Positions 1 through 10,841 of a stretch of DNA of 64,000 bases are shown here, piece after piece. Source of the DNA: Eledone cirrhosa (lineage: Eukaryota; Mollusca; Cephalopoda; Octopoda; Eledonidae); contig OZ024742.1 in assembly GCA_964016885.1 (NCBI GenBank), positions 115,315,439 through 115,379,438 on the forward strand. Reading direction: 5' to 3'. Position 1 is the first letter of the stretch. Every line of letters begins with the position of its first letter. Made by a program: the position numbers and the translations under genes. Under the pieces are notes generated by a model, which was given only the letters and a program-made list of their open reading frames with translations, searched no databases and was not told where the DNA came from.

Positions 1-1440
1 TGGATGTAATCGACCGGAGGAACTCATCATCAATTACTAATGGTCTGTTGAAAAGCTCATCAAAGTGTTCATGCCACCTGATCAGGATTTCCTTCGGATC
101 TCTGAGCAATTTCTTGCTGTCCCTGGAGTGGTGATATTTGTGGACGGGTCGGACCATACAACTCCCTGAGAAAACTGTATATGAGCTTTGTATCATGTCT
201 ATCTGAGGCCTTCTGGATTTCATCAGCCTTTTGGCTCCACCATGTATCCTGCATGGCTCTCAATCGATGTTGCACACTTGCCTTGAGCTGCCGAAAAATC
301 CGGTCACTACTGTCAGAATGTGTCTCACACAACAATCATGTCAGAACTGTTTGTTTCTCTTCAAGCAAGGTGTGGATCACTGCATCATTTTCATCGAACC
401 GATCTTTATGCTTTCTATTGGTATCACCTAAAACTCCAGCACTAACATCATAGACGGTCTTCTTTAATGATTCCCACGTGTTTTCCCATTCCATGGAGTC
501 ATGGGACGCGACAGCTCAGCTCTGACTTTCTCTGTTTTCAGACGAGCCACGTTTAGATGGTTTGGATGTGCAACATTCTTCCTCCTTATTTTGGGCTTTT
601 CAATAAATTGAAATTTGGCGCGCACCAGCCAATGGTCAGTGCAACATTTCACGCCTCGCAATACACGAACCAATGTGATATCCCTCATATCACGTTTCCT
701 CGCTAAAACGAAGTCAATAAGGTGCCATTTCATGGAACATCGATGCATCTAAGTTTTGTTATATTTCTGCTGAAAAGGCGTATTCCCAACAATACCATCC
801 ATCTCAGTGCACATCTGCAACAGAAGTAGGCCATTGTTATTGCATTTACCTTCTCCATGCTTGCCCATCACACTCCAAGCGTCCCAGTCATTAACAACAC
901 GTGCATTAAAATCACCAAGGATGACAATCTTGTCTGCATAAGGTATACGTTGGATGACCTCTCTCAAAGACATGTAGAAACTTAGTTTTTTATCATCACT
1001 TGTACACATTGTAGCGGCACACACACTAACCAGAGACACAAAGCGGTTTTCAATCAAATGGACTCTCATGGACATTATCGGATCATTGAGTCCATAAGTA
1101 AGATTTTCCAGCTTTGAGACGATTCCATTCCTGACAGCAAATGCGATCCCTGCCTCTCCCCTACAACCCCCTGCACCACCACTACAATAGAAGGTATATC
1201 CTTCCTTCTGTTCTGTGAATTGATCCTCACCTGCCAATCTTGTTTTTGAAAGAGCAACGATGTCTATCCTATAGCAATTGAGTTCCCTCGACACTAAAGC
1301 AGATCTTATTTCAGGGTGAGTTTCAGTGGACTGGGAATCAAGTAAAGTTCTTACATTCCAGCATCCAATATTCAGAGGTTTGAACCTCTTTGCAGTTGCA
1401 GGATGACGACTGGGCACACGCTGCGACGCCATGGGACACC
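1..1440 (-). pseudogene. LINE endonuclease/linker region (APE-type non-LTR retrotransposon), broken, runs off left edge
   Basis: Reading leftward from an ATG at 1432, the protein begins with an apurinic-like endonuclease: 'GCWNVRTL' near residue 23, 'ALSKTRLAG' near 60, 'LGDFNARV' near 173, and after an in-frame stop at 749-751 it continues in the same frame with 'KWHLIDFVLARKRD' and 'CCTDHWLV'. Further on, in shifted frames, come 'DRFDENDAVIH' (about 400-350) and a linker 'MQDTWWSQKADEIQ...FLRELYGPTRP' (335-69) that in this family precedes the reverse transcriptase. The RT would lie off the left edge. The usual catalytic Glu of 'SETR' is Lys here, and there is one stop and at least two frameshifts, so it is dead. 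The family is the one often mislabelled 'craniofacial development protein 2-like' in invertebrates; RTE-type is my best guess for the clade, and less sure than the endonuclease call. Confidence 0.88.
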
Positions 1441-1978
1441 TGCCGGGCCAGACCCCTTCACAATATGTTCTAGAGCCCTTACTGTCATTGACTTAAAGGT
1501 TATCATCTGCCATCATAGAGTTTGGTGCACTTTCAGGCCTCTAGCCAGCCGCACGTACGTGTAACAGATCCTAAACAAACGATGCCTATGCTTTCAGGGG
1601 TTTTTTAGTTGGGAAAGGCCTTCCACGCGACCCATCCCACTCTCTGAGCATCGAAATCACTACTCGAAAAGGGGAACTGGTCAACATCATCGGGTGCTTC
1701 CGAAGCCGCAGGGTTTTTTTTCAGAGTTTCTCTCTCCTAGAAAGGTGTTGTGACAACCACTAGGGGCCCTTCATTCCCAGTTAAAAAAAAGTACAATTTG
1801 GATGGACGTTGACACTGATGAGTTCCTCTGCCCTTTGCCGGGACTTGTATTTCATCCCGCAGAGTGCCAAATATCACCCTCCTCACCAAGCAAGCTTCGT
1901 GGTGTTGCCGGGTTAGTCGGCGTAGTACTAGGCAGGTAGTACTGGGTTAAATGGTACCAGCAGCACCCGAGAGGAACC
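1441..1978 (-). other. probable 5' leader of the LINE at the left edge
   Basis: This stretch lies immediately upstream of the LINE start codon on the minus strand, is less AT-rich than its surroundings, and ends where a CA/TA microsatellite begins. No open frame longer than noise is seen. I infer it is the element's 5' untranslated region; the exact 5' end cannot be fixed without another copy. Confidence 0.4.
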
Positions 1979-2029
1979 TCACACACACACACGTACACAC
2001 ACACCCATCACATATATATGTATATGTAC
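1979..2029. repeat. CA/TA microsatellite
   Basis: Short mixed CA then TA dinucleotide tract. It marks the point where the downstream PLE (P1) is truncated at its 5' side. Confidence 0.8.
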
Positions 2030-3033
2030 ATCCAATTCGACATCAATGATTACTACTCCTCCATCACTTTACCAATTCTGCTTACAGCTATCAATTTTCC
2101 TAAAGCACTCACAATGATTAAGGATTTCGAAGTCGGTGATTAATTTCGACGACTCTATTTGGATTAAAAAATTTAATAGTACCCCATTCGACGTGAGAAT
2201 GGGCGCCAGCGATTCTGCGGAGGTTACTGATCTTATCAGCCTTTTCCTTCTTTTCTCTATCAAGGTCGAATTCCCCAACGTGGGCGGTGGTTTGTACCGT
2301 GATGATGGTCTTTTGACCATGACTAAGTGCGGCCCACGTGAAATAGATCCCGACGCATTATATGGTATAAACCACACTATAATATGGAGGTGGCCACACC
2401 ATTAGCTAAGATCTTTCATTCCCTTATTACGAAGCATTTCCCCCCTACACATAAATATAGCAACATTTTTAATAGAAATAATATTAAAATGTCTTACTCT
2501 ACGACTTATAACCTTGTACATGACATCAAAGCTGCAAATTTAGCTAAACTACCTAGCCGTAGGAACACCAGCAACCCTGTAGCTAGTACTAACTGTAATT
2601 GTAGGAATCGGGTTGATTGCCCCCTGTCCGGGAAATGCCTCTCTAGTAACATTGTTTACACATGTGAGGTTGAAACACCCACGTCCCGTAGGGCCTATAT
2701 AGGGTAACCGCCAATAGATTCAGGCAGCGTCTTTACATGCATATCCATTCTTTTCGTTACTCTCAAAGAAGGAATATGACGTCACTTTCAGCTTATATCT
2801 GGAGTCTAAAAGACAACCACACCCAATATAAGTCACACTGGGAAATCCTAGCTAGGGCTAGATCGTATAACGGAAATAAAAGACCATGTGACCTCAGCAC
2901 CGCCGAGGCGCTGGAAATACTCTACGCCACAGACCACATCTTAAACAAAAAATCGGAGGCAATTTCGGCTTGTAAACATACATTGCACAAAACTTTCCTG
3001 TATTACAGCCCCACATTATACCCTAACGGATAG
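2030..3033 (+). pseudogene. Penelope-like element P1, RT C-terminal part plus GIY-YIG domain, 5'-truncated
   Basis: Translation starts inside the RT at motif A ('FDINDYYSSIT', about 2036), passes through 'STPFDVRMGASDSAEVTDLI' (motif B, about 2176-2235) and 'GGGLYRDDGLLT' (motif C, catalytic DD intact, about 2284-2320), then skips the thumb region by deletion to 'EVATPLAKIFHSLITKHFPP' (2384 on). The C-terminal part has a cysteine cluster 'CNCRNRVDCPL', then the nuclease start 'NIVYTCEV...RAYIG' ending at a stop at 2705; a one-base shift restores 'VTANRFRQRL' and the rest (2737-3033), which holds 'YIWSLKD' and a degraded cysteine pair. RT followed by a GIY-YIG endonuclease is the PLE hallmark. 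Closest in sequence to the copy at 63.0-64.0 kb. Non-functional: truncation, at least two frameshifts and an internal deletion. Confidence 0.85.
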
Positions 3034-3608
3034 TACGATCTATACGCGGATATTTTACGTATTGGTGTGGTAGCTAAGTATATGTTAAGTTTATACCATT
3101 ACTTATTTGATTAGGTAAGTATATATTACATGTATGTTTTGTGAAGGTACGTATACTTTCTCGTACGTATATTTGATTGTATATGTTATGGCGTATATTT
3201 TATATTTGATGGTACATATGATTTTAGTTATGTGTATACGTAAGATTTGCGTCAGTGTGAGTATGTGGGTTCATACGTATGTAGGGTGTCTGTATATGTG
3301 TACTTCGTGTTTTGGTTGACGCTCATCTCAAAACATTTGTGTATTTACATGTAGGTATGTGTGTGCGCTTGTTACATATCTTTTTAATTATTTATATACG
3401 TTTATTTAATTATTTATATACACGCACACACACACACATATTTATATGTGCGCGTAGTTGTATACCTATGGCGAGTGTTTTCGCGTATGCTTGTGTATGT
3501 ACGTATTTGGATGCGAGTATGTATTAATTTAATTTCAATTACCTCTGTATTTTATTTACTTTATTTTTAACTCCGAATTGGAGAATCATTCGGTTTCCTA
3601 GTTAGAAT
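3034..3608. other. AT/GT-rich tract without genes
   Basis: Probably 3' flank or 3' UTR of the preceding PLE. It contains a short CA run near 3420 and repeated 'TACGTATGT'-like words. Small open frames here are compositional. Confidence 0.5.
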
Positions 3609-3862
3609 TTTATTCTACGACTTCAATTATACCATTTACGTGGTTTTCTCTTTGCGTGCAATTGTTTTCCACGCTCCACATATGAGGTATTATCTTCGTT
3701 GTTTGCTTTCATTGCTAGATAACGTCTCTATGAACCACCTAATAGAACATTAGTCTACGACTTCTTTCATACCATAAACGTGGTTTTGTCTTTGCGTGTA
3801 ATTGTTTTTCACCGCTCCTATTAATGACGTATTATATTCGTTTTTTCCCGTTCTTTGCCAGG
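3609..3862. repeat. two-copy imperfect tandem repeat, about 141-bp period
   Basis: The segment starting 'TCTACGACTTC' at about 3612 recurs at about 3753, with shared words 'ACGTGGTTTT', 'TCTTTGCGTG' and 'AATTGTTTT' in the same order and spacing, and mismatches scattered between. It lies 3' of the P1 PLE copy, so it may be part of that element's pLTR or 3' UTR. Confidence 0.65.
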
Positions 3863-4016
3863 GTATCGTCTTCCAAAGTATCGTCTTCCTGTCTTCCTCC
3901 GGTTGCAACGTTTTTTTGAAATATTCACTTCTCCGTTCACAGATTGACTTTGTTAGTTTCAGAAGATCCCGTTAAGGTTGAAAGCACCGATTTTTTGCTT
4001 AAACTTTAATCTGTTA

Positions 4017-4020
<4 letters not shown>

Positions 4021-4069
<49 letters not shown>
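4021..4069. repeat. (TA)n microsatellite
   Basis: Uninterrupted TA dinucleotide run of about 48 bases. Confidence 0.95.
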
Positions 4070-4071
<2 letters not shown>

Positions 4072-5039
4072 TAATAAAAATAATGAATACAAACAAAGAA
4101 ACAGTTCCTTATATTAAACAATTCATCATTTTACGATCGTTTCTAGGATATATATGTGTGTGTTGGTATGTATATCATATAGATCTATGTAAACAATTTA
4201 CAAACTATCAGAGGGAATATACATCCCTACATATATATATGCTGTCTTCAGAAATAATGATATTTGTTTATTGAAAAAAAACAACAAAGATTTAATATAA
4301 TAGGTCTATTTGTGAACAGGTTTTGAATTGACCAATAGAAAAGTAGTAAGTGGTCAAGTTGATAGAATAGTAGTAGTAGAAATTTAATTTAGGTGTAGAG
4401 GAATGCAGACTTCAGTTTTGAATGGAAAGAGTATTTTGAATGAAAAGATTACTTTGGGGATGAAAATAGGTCAAGCCGCTGAAAGGTGCACGAACATTTG
4501 ATGTTATTAAAGAATAATGCTGATGTTAACATCTAAGGAGAATAAAACTGTACGATAAATGTGTTAGTGAAAAATATAAATCTTATTTAAAACATAAGGA
4601 ATTTAGATCTATAAAAAGAAATTAAATTAATTTAATTGATAGGTATATTTATAGGGATAAATTTAATATTAATTCATATAGATATGATAAATAAGAGTTA
4701 GATGTTATTAAAGAATGTTGTTAAAAACGAAGGAAACACATTTTTTTCTTTTTGAAGGGGGATAAATGTATTAGTGAGAAATAACCAACTTATATAGATT
4801 ACAAGGAATTTAGATTCATAACAGGACATTAAAATAGTTTATGTATACTTATTGGTATACATTTTAGGAAAAGATAGCTGTAAAAGGGAAATAGAATTAT
4901 GCAGTTCTTCGTAGTAGAATATTAATTATAGGTTAACTAATTTAAAAAATCGTTTTAATTATAATAATTTGTAAAATATAAGTGTATATTAATGAGGTTT
5001 ATAATATTTGAAAGTTTTTCTAATTCTATGATTGCACGA
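4070..5039. other. AT-rich interval, no recognisable gene
   Basis: No open frame shows a recognisable protein and no RNA gene is visible. The right end adjoins a minus-strand PLE fragment, so part of it may be that element's 3' UTR. Confidence 0.5.
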
Positions 5040-5450
5040 TATAATTAATTATTGTCGCTTATTTAATAGGATATCCTTAGATTTCATTATTTCAAAAAGT
5101 TCCTGGGAACATAATCTACATTCATATCTATTATTTTGATAAGGGGTGGCCTTTTTAAGCACACACCAGGCCAGGTTATAATCGATATTCTTTCTTCTAT
5201 AATTATTAATTATTTCACTAAGGATGTTGTATTAGCTAATGCGGCATTTTTAAAACTGTGTTTGTGGGTATTAAATCTTACTTCAAATTGATTAGAAGTA
5301 GCTCCTATATATGAATAAGTTGAGTCCTTAGTGTTAATTTTACATTTATATACTATGTATATATATACGCATGTAAGCCTAATGTATGACAGGTGACTTT
5401 TAAGTATAGTACTTTTAAGGATAGTACTTTTAAGTATCAATACTTGACAT
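5040..5450 (-). pseudogene. Penelope-like element P1, GIY-YIG C-terminal fragment
   Basis: Minus-strand reading gives 'VYKCKINTKDSTYSYIGAT' followed by 'QFEVRFNTHKHSFKN' (5340-5215), the start of a GIY-YIG nuclease fold. After a frameshift near 5210 it gives 'NYRRKNIDYNLAWCVLKKATPY' and 'RYECRLCSQELFEIM' (to about 5075), matching the C-terminal 'W.I..A.PY...C.LC..E' block of the other P1 copies. It is AT-rich and resembles the 57.6-58.6 kb copy in style. The RT part is missing. Dead fragment. Confidence 0.75.
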
Positions 5451-5607
5451 TTGCTCGGGATTCTTTTATCACAATAGCGCGTGAAATGTGGATGAAAATC
5501 GACAGTTAAATACGAGTTGGTGTATGACGGATGCGGTTAGTACGAAGCATTCGTTACAAGAATGACGCCGTCCGTCACTTGGTTAACTGTTAGGTGGGCA
5601 CGTACTG

Positions 5608-5610
<3 letters not shown>

Positions 5611-5699
<89 letters not shown>

Positions 5700-5702
5700 G
5701 TT

Positions 5703-5734
<32 letters not shown>

Positions 5735-5740
5735 CACAAG
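5611..5740. repeat. CA/TA/TG microsatellite
   Basis: A (CA)n block, a long (TA)n block and a (TG)n block in succession. Any open frame through it is an artefact of the repeat. Confidence 0.95.
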
Positions 5741-6540
5741 TATATGTGTTGGTAAATGTGTGTGCGTGTGTACAACATAGTTATTTACTTCCATTGTCTG
5801 ACGATTAGCGTATTCAATATATTGATATCAGCAATGTTGTTTAAATACATATACTACTAAATTATTGGCCTGCCATGATCTGAATATTTTACCTACTTAC
5901 TCGTAGAATAAACATCGCTCTGTTGAAACATTAGTTCTCATTTTGTTATTCAGCGTCTCTCATTCGGTATTCAAAACCAGTTAAAAGAAGTAATTTAACA
6001 GCAATTACGACTTGAACTCTAGCATGATTGTAATAGTTGGAATTTCTTTGATTTGAACGTTTTGGGGGAAATTACTTTGAAGGGTGATGTTGGAGATGAT
6101 GAGGATGACTGAAAAGGAAAAAAATCTAGAACGTATTGCCGCAGAATTTAAATACTTTGATCAGAAATTGTATTGAGCAGAGAAATTGCTGATCTACGCA
6201 GCAACACTCTAACTCAGGAATTTATTGATAGTAGCCATCCTACAACGGCAAATATCTTAGAACTTTTAATTCTATTTCCTTGATTTTACAGACGGTGGTG
6301 TTGCTTGTTATGCCTCTAGTCATGTAATATATGGGTTATGGGGAGGTCCAGAATTTACTGAGAAATATATCTGAAATGAGTTATAAATCTTAGTGTATAG
6401 AATCCACGCAAGTTATTGTATTCTAAACAGTGGAATTTCTCGGGCATATTTATATTATATATGTCTGTCTCACGTACATTATCTCAGCTAATAATTTTAA
6501 AATTATGATGTAGTTGGTGGGATTCTAGTGCTAATCCACT
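5741..6540. other. no recognisable gene
   Basis: Moderately AT-rich unique-looking DNA. I see no motif, RNA gene or strong repeat in it. Confidence 0.5.
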
Positions 6541-6929
6541 TCAGAATAAGGTGCTCTTTTAAAAGAACACTTCAACACTAATGCTTCCTCATTTAAGAAA
6601 CACCTAGTGAAATGCAAAAACACCGACAAAGACATAATAGTTAGGATAGAAGCTAAGGAAAGAAACCTCGGCAATCTTAGAATTAAGAATCACTAATTAT
6701 AGACAAAACGCAACCACCAATCAATAACAGACTAGAACTCAACACCCAATTTTTAGCATGATAGAGCACCTATCCCCACACTTACACCTCCACGTATCCT
6801 CTCACACACACGCACGCTTAACCTTCACTTATTCTCTCACACAAACTCACATACACATAGTCCAGTTTTAACATGATAGAGCACCTAACCCCCAGATTTA
6901 CATATAAACATATCCTCTCACACTGACAC

Positions 6930-6992
6930 ACACACACGCGCACACACACGCACACACACGCACACACACGCACACACACACACGCATGTTTA
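6930..6992. repeat. CA/CG microsatellite in P3 3' UTR
   Basis: Repeats of ACACACGC inside the CA-rich 3' UTR. Confidence 0.85.
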
Positions 6993-7178
6993 CACCTTCA
7001 CCTATTCTCCCACACACACTTAGACATACATGTCCAAATCCTTTTAAAGGGAGACAAACCTTTAGCCACCTAACCCCCACTCTTTAACTTTAGAAATAGA
7101 ATGGAATTTCTATACAATTTCCTGTCAGCATGACTTGGCAAGCTAATTAGAACACTGGATTAACCCCTTTACTTCCCT

Positions 7179-7203
7179 CTGAAGAAGAGATATTATCTCG
7201 AAA
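7179..7203 (+). ncRNA. hammerhead-like motif, P3 3' UTR (incomplete)
   Basis: CTGAAGA (7179-7185), one extra A, a 5-bp hairpin GAGAT/ATCTC with loop ATT, then GAAA (7200-7203). This is the hammerhead stem II arrangement with both conserved strands, but I do not find the third strand (UH plus stem I partner) in the right register. Likely a relic or a relative of the ribozyme. Confidence 0.45.
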
Positions 7204-7397
7204 CTTAAGGATATTCAAATAAATGTAAGATAAAAGACTAATTGTCAGCGATATATTTTGCATTTGTATTTATATTCTATATCCATACCTACATTGTTCT
7301 GGCTTTCTAACTCCAAACGTTTATACCTCACTACACAATGCTTCAAATAAACTACAATTTCTTTCATTTATATATATATATTCTTTGTAATTTTATT

Positions 7398-7681
7398 TTC
7401 AACCTAAAAACTTTTCAGACTTTTGCAGTTATCTTCCTCACACCTCTCGCACGCAGTCTAGTATTACCTGTGTGAAGTGACCGGGTTTCTGCGCATGCGC
7501 GTTCGTACGGTTGTCCTTCCAGTTCCTATAACAATGAACATTCCGAGCTGAGGATCCGCTAAGGGGAAACAATTGTTCTCGGTATGGTGAACTAACTGTT
7601 GTGTAACCACTTCTACCTAACTCGTCACTTGGACTGAGTGCTCCACCACTAGGGATATTACCTTCCATTGTTCCACCACTA
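7398..7681 (+). repeat. 5' pLTR of the P1 PLE
   Basis: Starts 'TTCAACCTAAAAACTTTTC' and ends '...CCACCACT'. It is repeated in direct orientation at 9961-10244 with scattered substitutions. Contains 'CTGCGCATGCGCG', also recognisable (inverted) in the minus-strand P1 copy near 43.3 kb. Confidence 0.9.
7539..7586 (+). ncRNA. type I hammerhead ribozyme in 5' pLTR
   Basis: Conserved core in order: CTGAGGA (7548-7554), stem II TCC/GGG with loop GCTAA, GAAA (7566-7569), a minimal palindromic stem III CAATTG (7570-7575), then UU (7576-7577) as the U-H before the cleavage site. Stem I pairs CATTCCGAG (7539-7547) with CTCGGTATG (7578-7586), 8 of 9 positions. The very short stem III fits PLE hammerheads thought to work best as dimers. 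Cleavage is predicted after 7577. Confidence 0.82.
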
Positions 7682-7835
7682 TTTACGTCTCCAGCACCGG
7701 TCAGCAGATTCTCTTCACTACGTAGAAGTTTGGCTTTTAGCAGATTCTTCACCACGTGCGAGTTTGGCTTACTACTCTGGGAGCGCTCTCTATATCCTCG
7801 TGCCCTACACAATTTTGCATCTCATCAACGTCAGT

Positions 7836-9941
7836 ATGGATTTATACGAACTGGATTACTCCCTGAAGAACATTCCAACTACCTCCAACCATGTTTACCT
7901 AAAGCTCCTCCTACAAAAAGCGGAAGACGTCGTCAGACGCTTAAGATGGTGAGACCTAGCTTTCGACGGCAAAATTACAGGCACCAACAACACCTTCAAC
8001 CTGAAATCGAAAGCCTACCCTCCTAAGGTAACTGAACTTGCTCCTTTCGAGACGTAGCTTCTTGACTTAGTCGCTAACATTTCCTTTCGTAAACACCCTA
8101 ACACCTTTCAAACGAAACTCAGAAACGATATTAAGAAATTTAGGTCTTCTAATAACACTTTCGTCATTTCCGACAAAACTAATAATATTTGCGAAGTCGA
8201 CATCACCACTTTCCGCCACCTGGCCATAACGCTATTGCATCTAATTATGAGAAAGCTAACCTTATGGCCTACCACGACATTAATACAGAAGCCAAGGAAC
8301 TTGCCGCCGACCTTAAGGTAGATAAGAAGCTAGATTCTCTAGCTAAACGGGAGGCGATCCTCACCCTGAAAGATCACAAGGTAGACTTTACTTCTGGCCC
8401 CACATGTAGACTAATAAACCCGGGACGCACAGATATCAGACTATCCAGTAAGACCATACTTAGAAACATAGTTAAGACCATTAGGACCAAGTTTAACCTT
8501 CCCCAGTGGGAGAACAGCGACTCTGTAATTAAGTGATTTAACTCCTTAAAATCCAAAAAAGCGAAGTTCACACAGTTTGAAATTTTCGATTGTTACCCGT
8601 CAATCTCAGAGAACCTGTTAAACGAAGCGTTGACTTCGCTACCACTTATACCACCGTCGATGGTTTAGACAGAGAAATCATCGCTCACTGCCGGAAAACC
8701 CTCCTCTTCAACGACGGAGTAGCCTGGGCAAAGAAGTCTACATCTTCAGACCTGGTCGACGTCTCGATGGGATCGTTTGACAGTGCTGACGTATGTGACT
8801 TGGTTGGCCTTTTTATCTTAGACATATTACGTGTTAGATTCTCGGACTTCCACGCGGGAGTATACCGTGCCGATGGACTGATTTTATCGAGCCATAAAAG
8901 TGGTCACGACCTCGACCGGTTTACAAAAGTCTTAGCTTCTACCTTCAATGATTTAGGACTTAGGATAACAGTAGCCACCAACCGCTCTAGCGTAGATTTC
9001 TTAGACATTAATTTAGACCTTCGCGCACACACCCACAGACCCTTCCATAAGCTAAACGAGAAACTTAATTACATTCACATGGACTGATGCCACCCTCCCA
9101 CTGTTGTTAGAAACTTCGTCAAGAATATCAGTACTAGAATCTCAAATCTCTCCTCTAGTAAGGCTATCTTTGACAGGGCGGCACCCTACTATAACAGGGC
9201 GTTGGCTAACAGCGGCTTCTACCAACCTATCACTTACTCTCCCAATAGCAACAACACCATTAAGAAAAGTAAGCGCAAAAATAGACAATTATCTGGTTCT
9301 CTCCTCCCTTCTCACTCAACGTTAAAACCAATGTAGGAAAACAATTTCTAGCTCTCTTGGTTAGACACTTCCCCATAGGTCATACATACCGCTCCATCTT
9401 TAACCAACACAAAGTTAAACTAGCATACTACTGCGCTAAGAACATGAAGGCCCATATCACCAGCAGCCCCAGTAGCAACACCCCACCAGCGTGCTCTTGC
9501 CGTAAGCCTGAAGCCTGCCCCCTTCAACAGCAATGCAACACACCAGCTGTAATCTATGAAGCTGTAATCACTTCCAACCGACCAAAAGAACTACTGGAGA
9601 TCAAATCCTACGTGGGCATGGCGGAGGGCCGATTCAAGCAACGTTTCCTGAACCACCAGTGTACCTTCAGATATCCGGACAGACGTTCATCTACGAAACT
9701 CCCGAGTCACGTATGGTCCCTCAAGGACTCAAGTATAGACTACTCCATTCAATGGAAAGACATCACTAAGTCCAAGCCATACGCAAGGGGAAATCCGACG
9801 TGTGGCTTATGCATTGACGAACGAATAACTATTCTAAACAGATTACGTAATAGTGATTGCCTAAACACGAGAAGTGAATTGTTCACACGTTTTCTACGCG
9901 TCGCCAAACACGTATTGCATAACTACAAGGCTCTGGACTGA
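7836..9941 (+). pseudogene. P1 PLE reverse transcriptase plus GIY-YIG endonuclease
   Basis: Likely start ATG at 7836 ('MDLYELDYSL'), 155 bp after the pLTR. The N-terminal part (to about 8190) is in two frames. 'LTLKDHK...TCRLINPGRTDI' (about 8360-8440) and 'FEIFDCYPSISENLL' (motif A, 8575-8620) lead to 'VDVSMGSFDSADVCDLVGLF' (motif B) and 'GVYRADGLIL' (motif C, about 8860), where the first catalytic Asp is Ala. Then 'SSVDFLDINLDL' closes the thumb region. After a frameshift near 9087, 9357-9941 gives 'LVRHFPIGHTYRSIFNQHKVK', the cluster 'CSCRKPEACPLQQQC', the nuclease 'VIYEAVITS...SYVGMAEGRFKQR', and 'HVWSLKDSSIDYSIQWKDI...CGLCIDER'. Several frameshifts and stops plus the DD to AD change make it inactive. 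RT copies RNA; the GIY-YIG domain nicks target DNA. Confidence 0.88.
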
Positions 9942-9960
9942 GTCTTTGTTATTTATTTTT

Positions 9961-10239
9961 TTCAACCTAAAAACTTTTCGGACTTTCGCAGTTATCTCCC
10001 TCACACCTCTCGCACGCAGTCTAGTATTGCCTATGTGAAGTGACCAGGTTTCTGCGCATGCGCGTTCGTACGGTTGTCCTTTCGGTTCCTATAACCATGC
10101 CCATTCAGAGCTGAGGATCTGCTAAGGTGAAACAATTGTTCTCGGAATGGTGAACTAACTGTTGTGTAACCACTTCTACCTAACTCGTCCCTTGGACTGA
10201 ATGCTCTACCACTACGGATATCACCTTCCAGTGTTGCAC

Positions 10240-10244
<5 letters not shown>
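9961..10244 (+). repeat. 3' pLTR of the P1 PLE
   Basis: Direct repeat of 7398-7681 with substitutions; its end runs straight into a TA tract, so the last bases are uncertain. Confidence 0.9.
10101..10150 (+). ncRNA. hammerhead ribozyme in 3' pLTR (stem II decayed)
   Basis: Stem I CCATTCAGAG (10101-10110) pairs with CTCGGAATGG (10141-10150) at 9 of 10 positions, longer than in the 5' copy. The core CTGAGGA (10111-10117), GAAA (10129-10132), CAATTG and UU are all kept. Stem II is TCT/GGT and pairs poorly, so this copy is probably weak. Substitutions relative to the 5' copy fall mainly in stems rather than in the core. Confidence 0.75.

Positions 10245-10310
<66 letters not shown>
10245..10310. 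repeat. (TA)n microsatellite
   Basis: Separates the P1 element's 3' pLTR from the left arm of the 1.7-kb palindrome. Confidence 0.95.
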
Positions 10311-10317
<7 letters not shown>

Positions 10318-10841
10318 GTTAGAATATGTGTAATAAGGCCAAGACAATGCAGATATGGACATAGAAAAAGAATGCAATAGTGAGAGATATTGATGAGAAT
10401 TCGTCTTTCGCCTTGAATTTATTTAAATGTCCTTAATTTTCGAGATAATATCTCTTCTTCGGAGGGAAGTAAAAGTCTCAGACCAGCGTCTAAATTTCCA
10501 ATGAAGCCATGCTGACCGGAAATAGTATAGAGTTCTAACTTTAATATCAAAGAATTAAAATTAGGTGGGTAAAGAGTAGTCTCCCTTTAAGAGGGGTTTG
10601 TTTATGTTTTTGTTGTGTTTTGTAAATTTTATATGCGTGCCTGTATATGTGTGTGGGAGAAAGCATGAAGGTGTAGGTATGTGTGTGTGTGAGTGTGGGA
10701 AGATAGGTCTAATCGTAAAAGTGGGGGGGTAGGTGTTATCTGGTGTTAGAACTGGTTTTGTGTGTGTATGTGTGAGAGAGAATAAGTGGAGGTGTGTGCG
10801 TGCGTGTGTGTGGGGTGTGTAAAGTGGGGCTAGAGGCCCTA

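Larger units (their letters stand above)
6541..7395 (+). pseudogene. Penelope-like element P3, end of GIY-YIG domain plus 3' UTR, 5'-truncated
   Basis: The plus strand at 6553 reads 'KEHFNTNASSFKKHLVKCKNTDKD' and 'RNLGNLRIK', nearly the same as the intact right arm of the palindrome at 11.3 kb, then loses frame near the usual 'EALIIDRT' block. The coding remnant ends about 6765. The rest is a CA-rich 3' UTR in which a unit beginning 'CATGATAGAGCACCTA' occurs twice (about 6760 and 6871). It then has the CTGAAGA hairpin motif at 7179 and the terminal words 'ACACAATGCTTCAAATAAAC' seen again beyond 12040. The 3' terminus therefore lies near 7350-7395. Confidence 0.8.
7398..10244 (+). mobile_element. 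Penelope-like element P1, near full length with two direct pLTRs
   Basis: A 2.85-kb unit bounded by 284-bp direct repeats (7398-7681 and 9961-10244) enclosing RT and GIY-YIG coding sequence in one orientation. PLEs are known to carry such 'pseudo-LTRs' through their partly tandem integration. Both repeats carry a hammerhead ribozyme at the same place; the distance between the two predicted cleavage sites is 2563 nt, which would be the length of one released RNA monomer. A (TA)n tract begins directly at the 3' edge. A P3 PLE end abuts the 5' edge. The pLTRs differ at roughly one base in ten, so the insertion is not recent. Confidence 0.85.
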
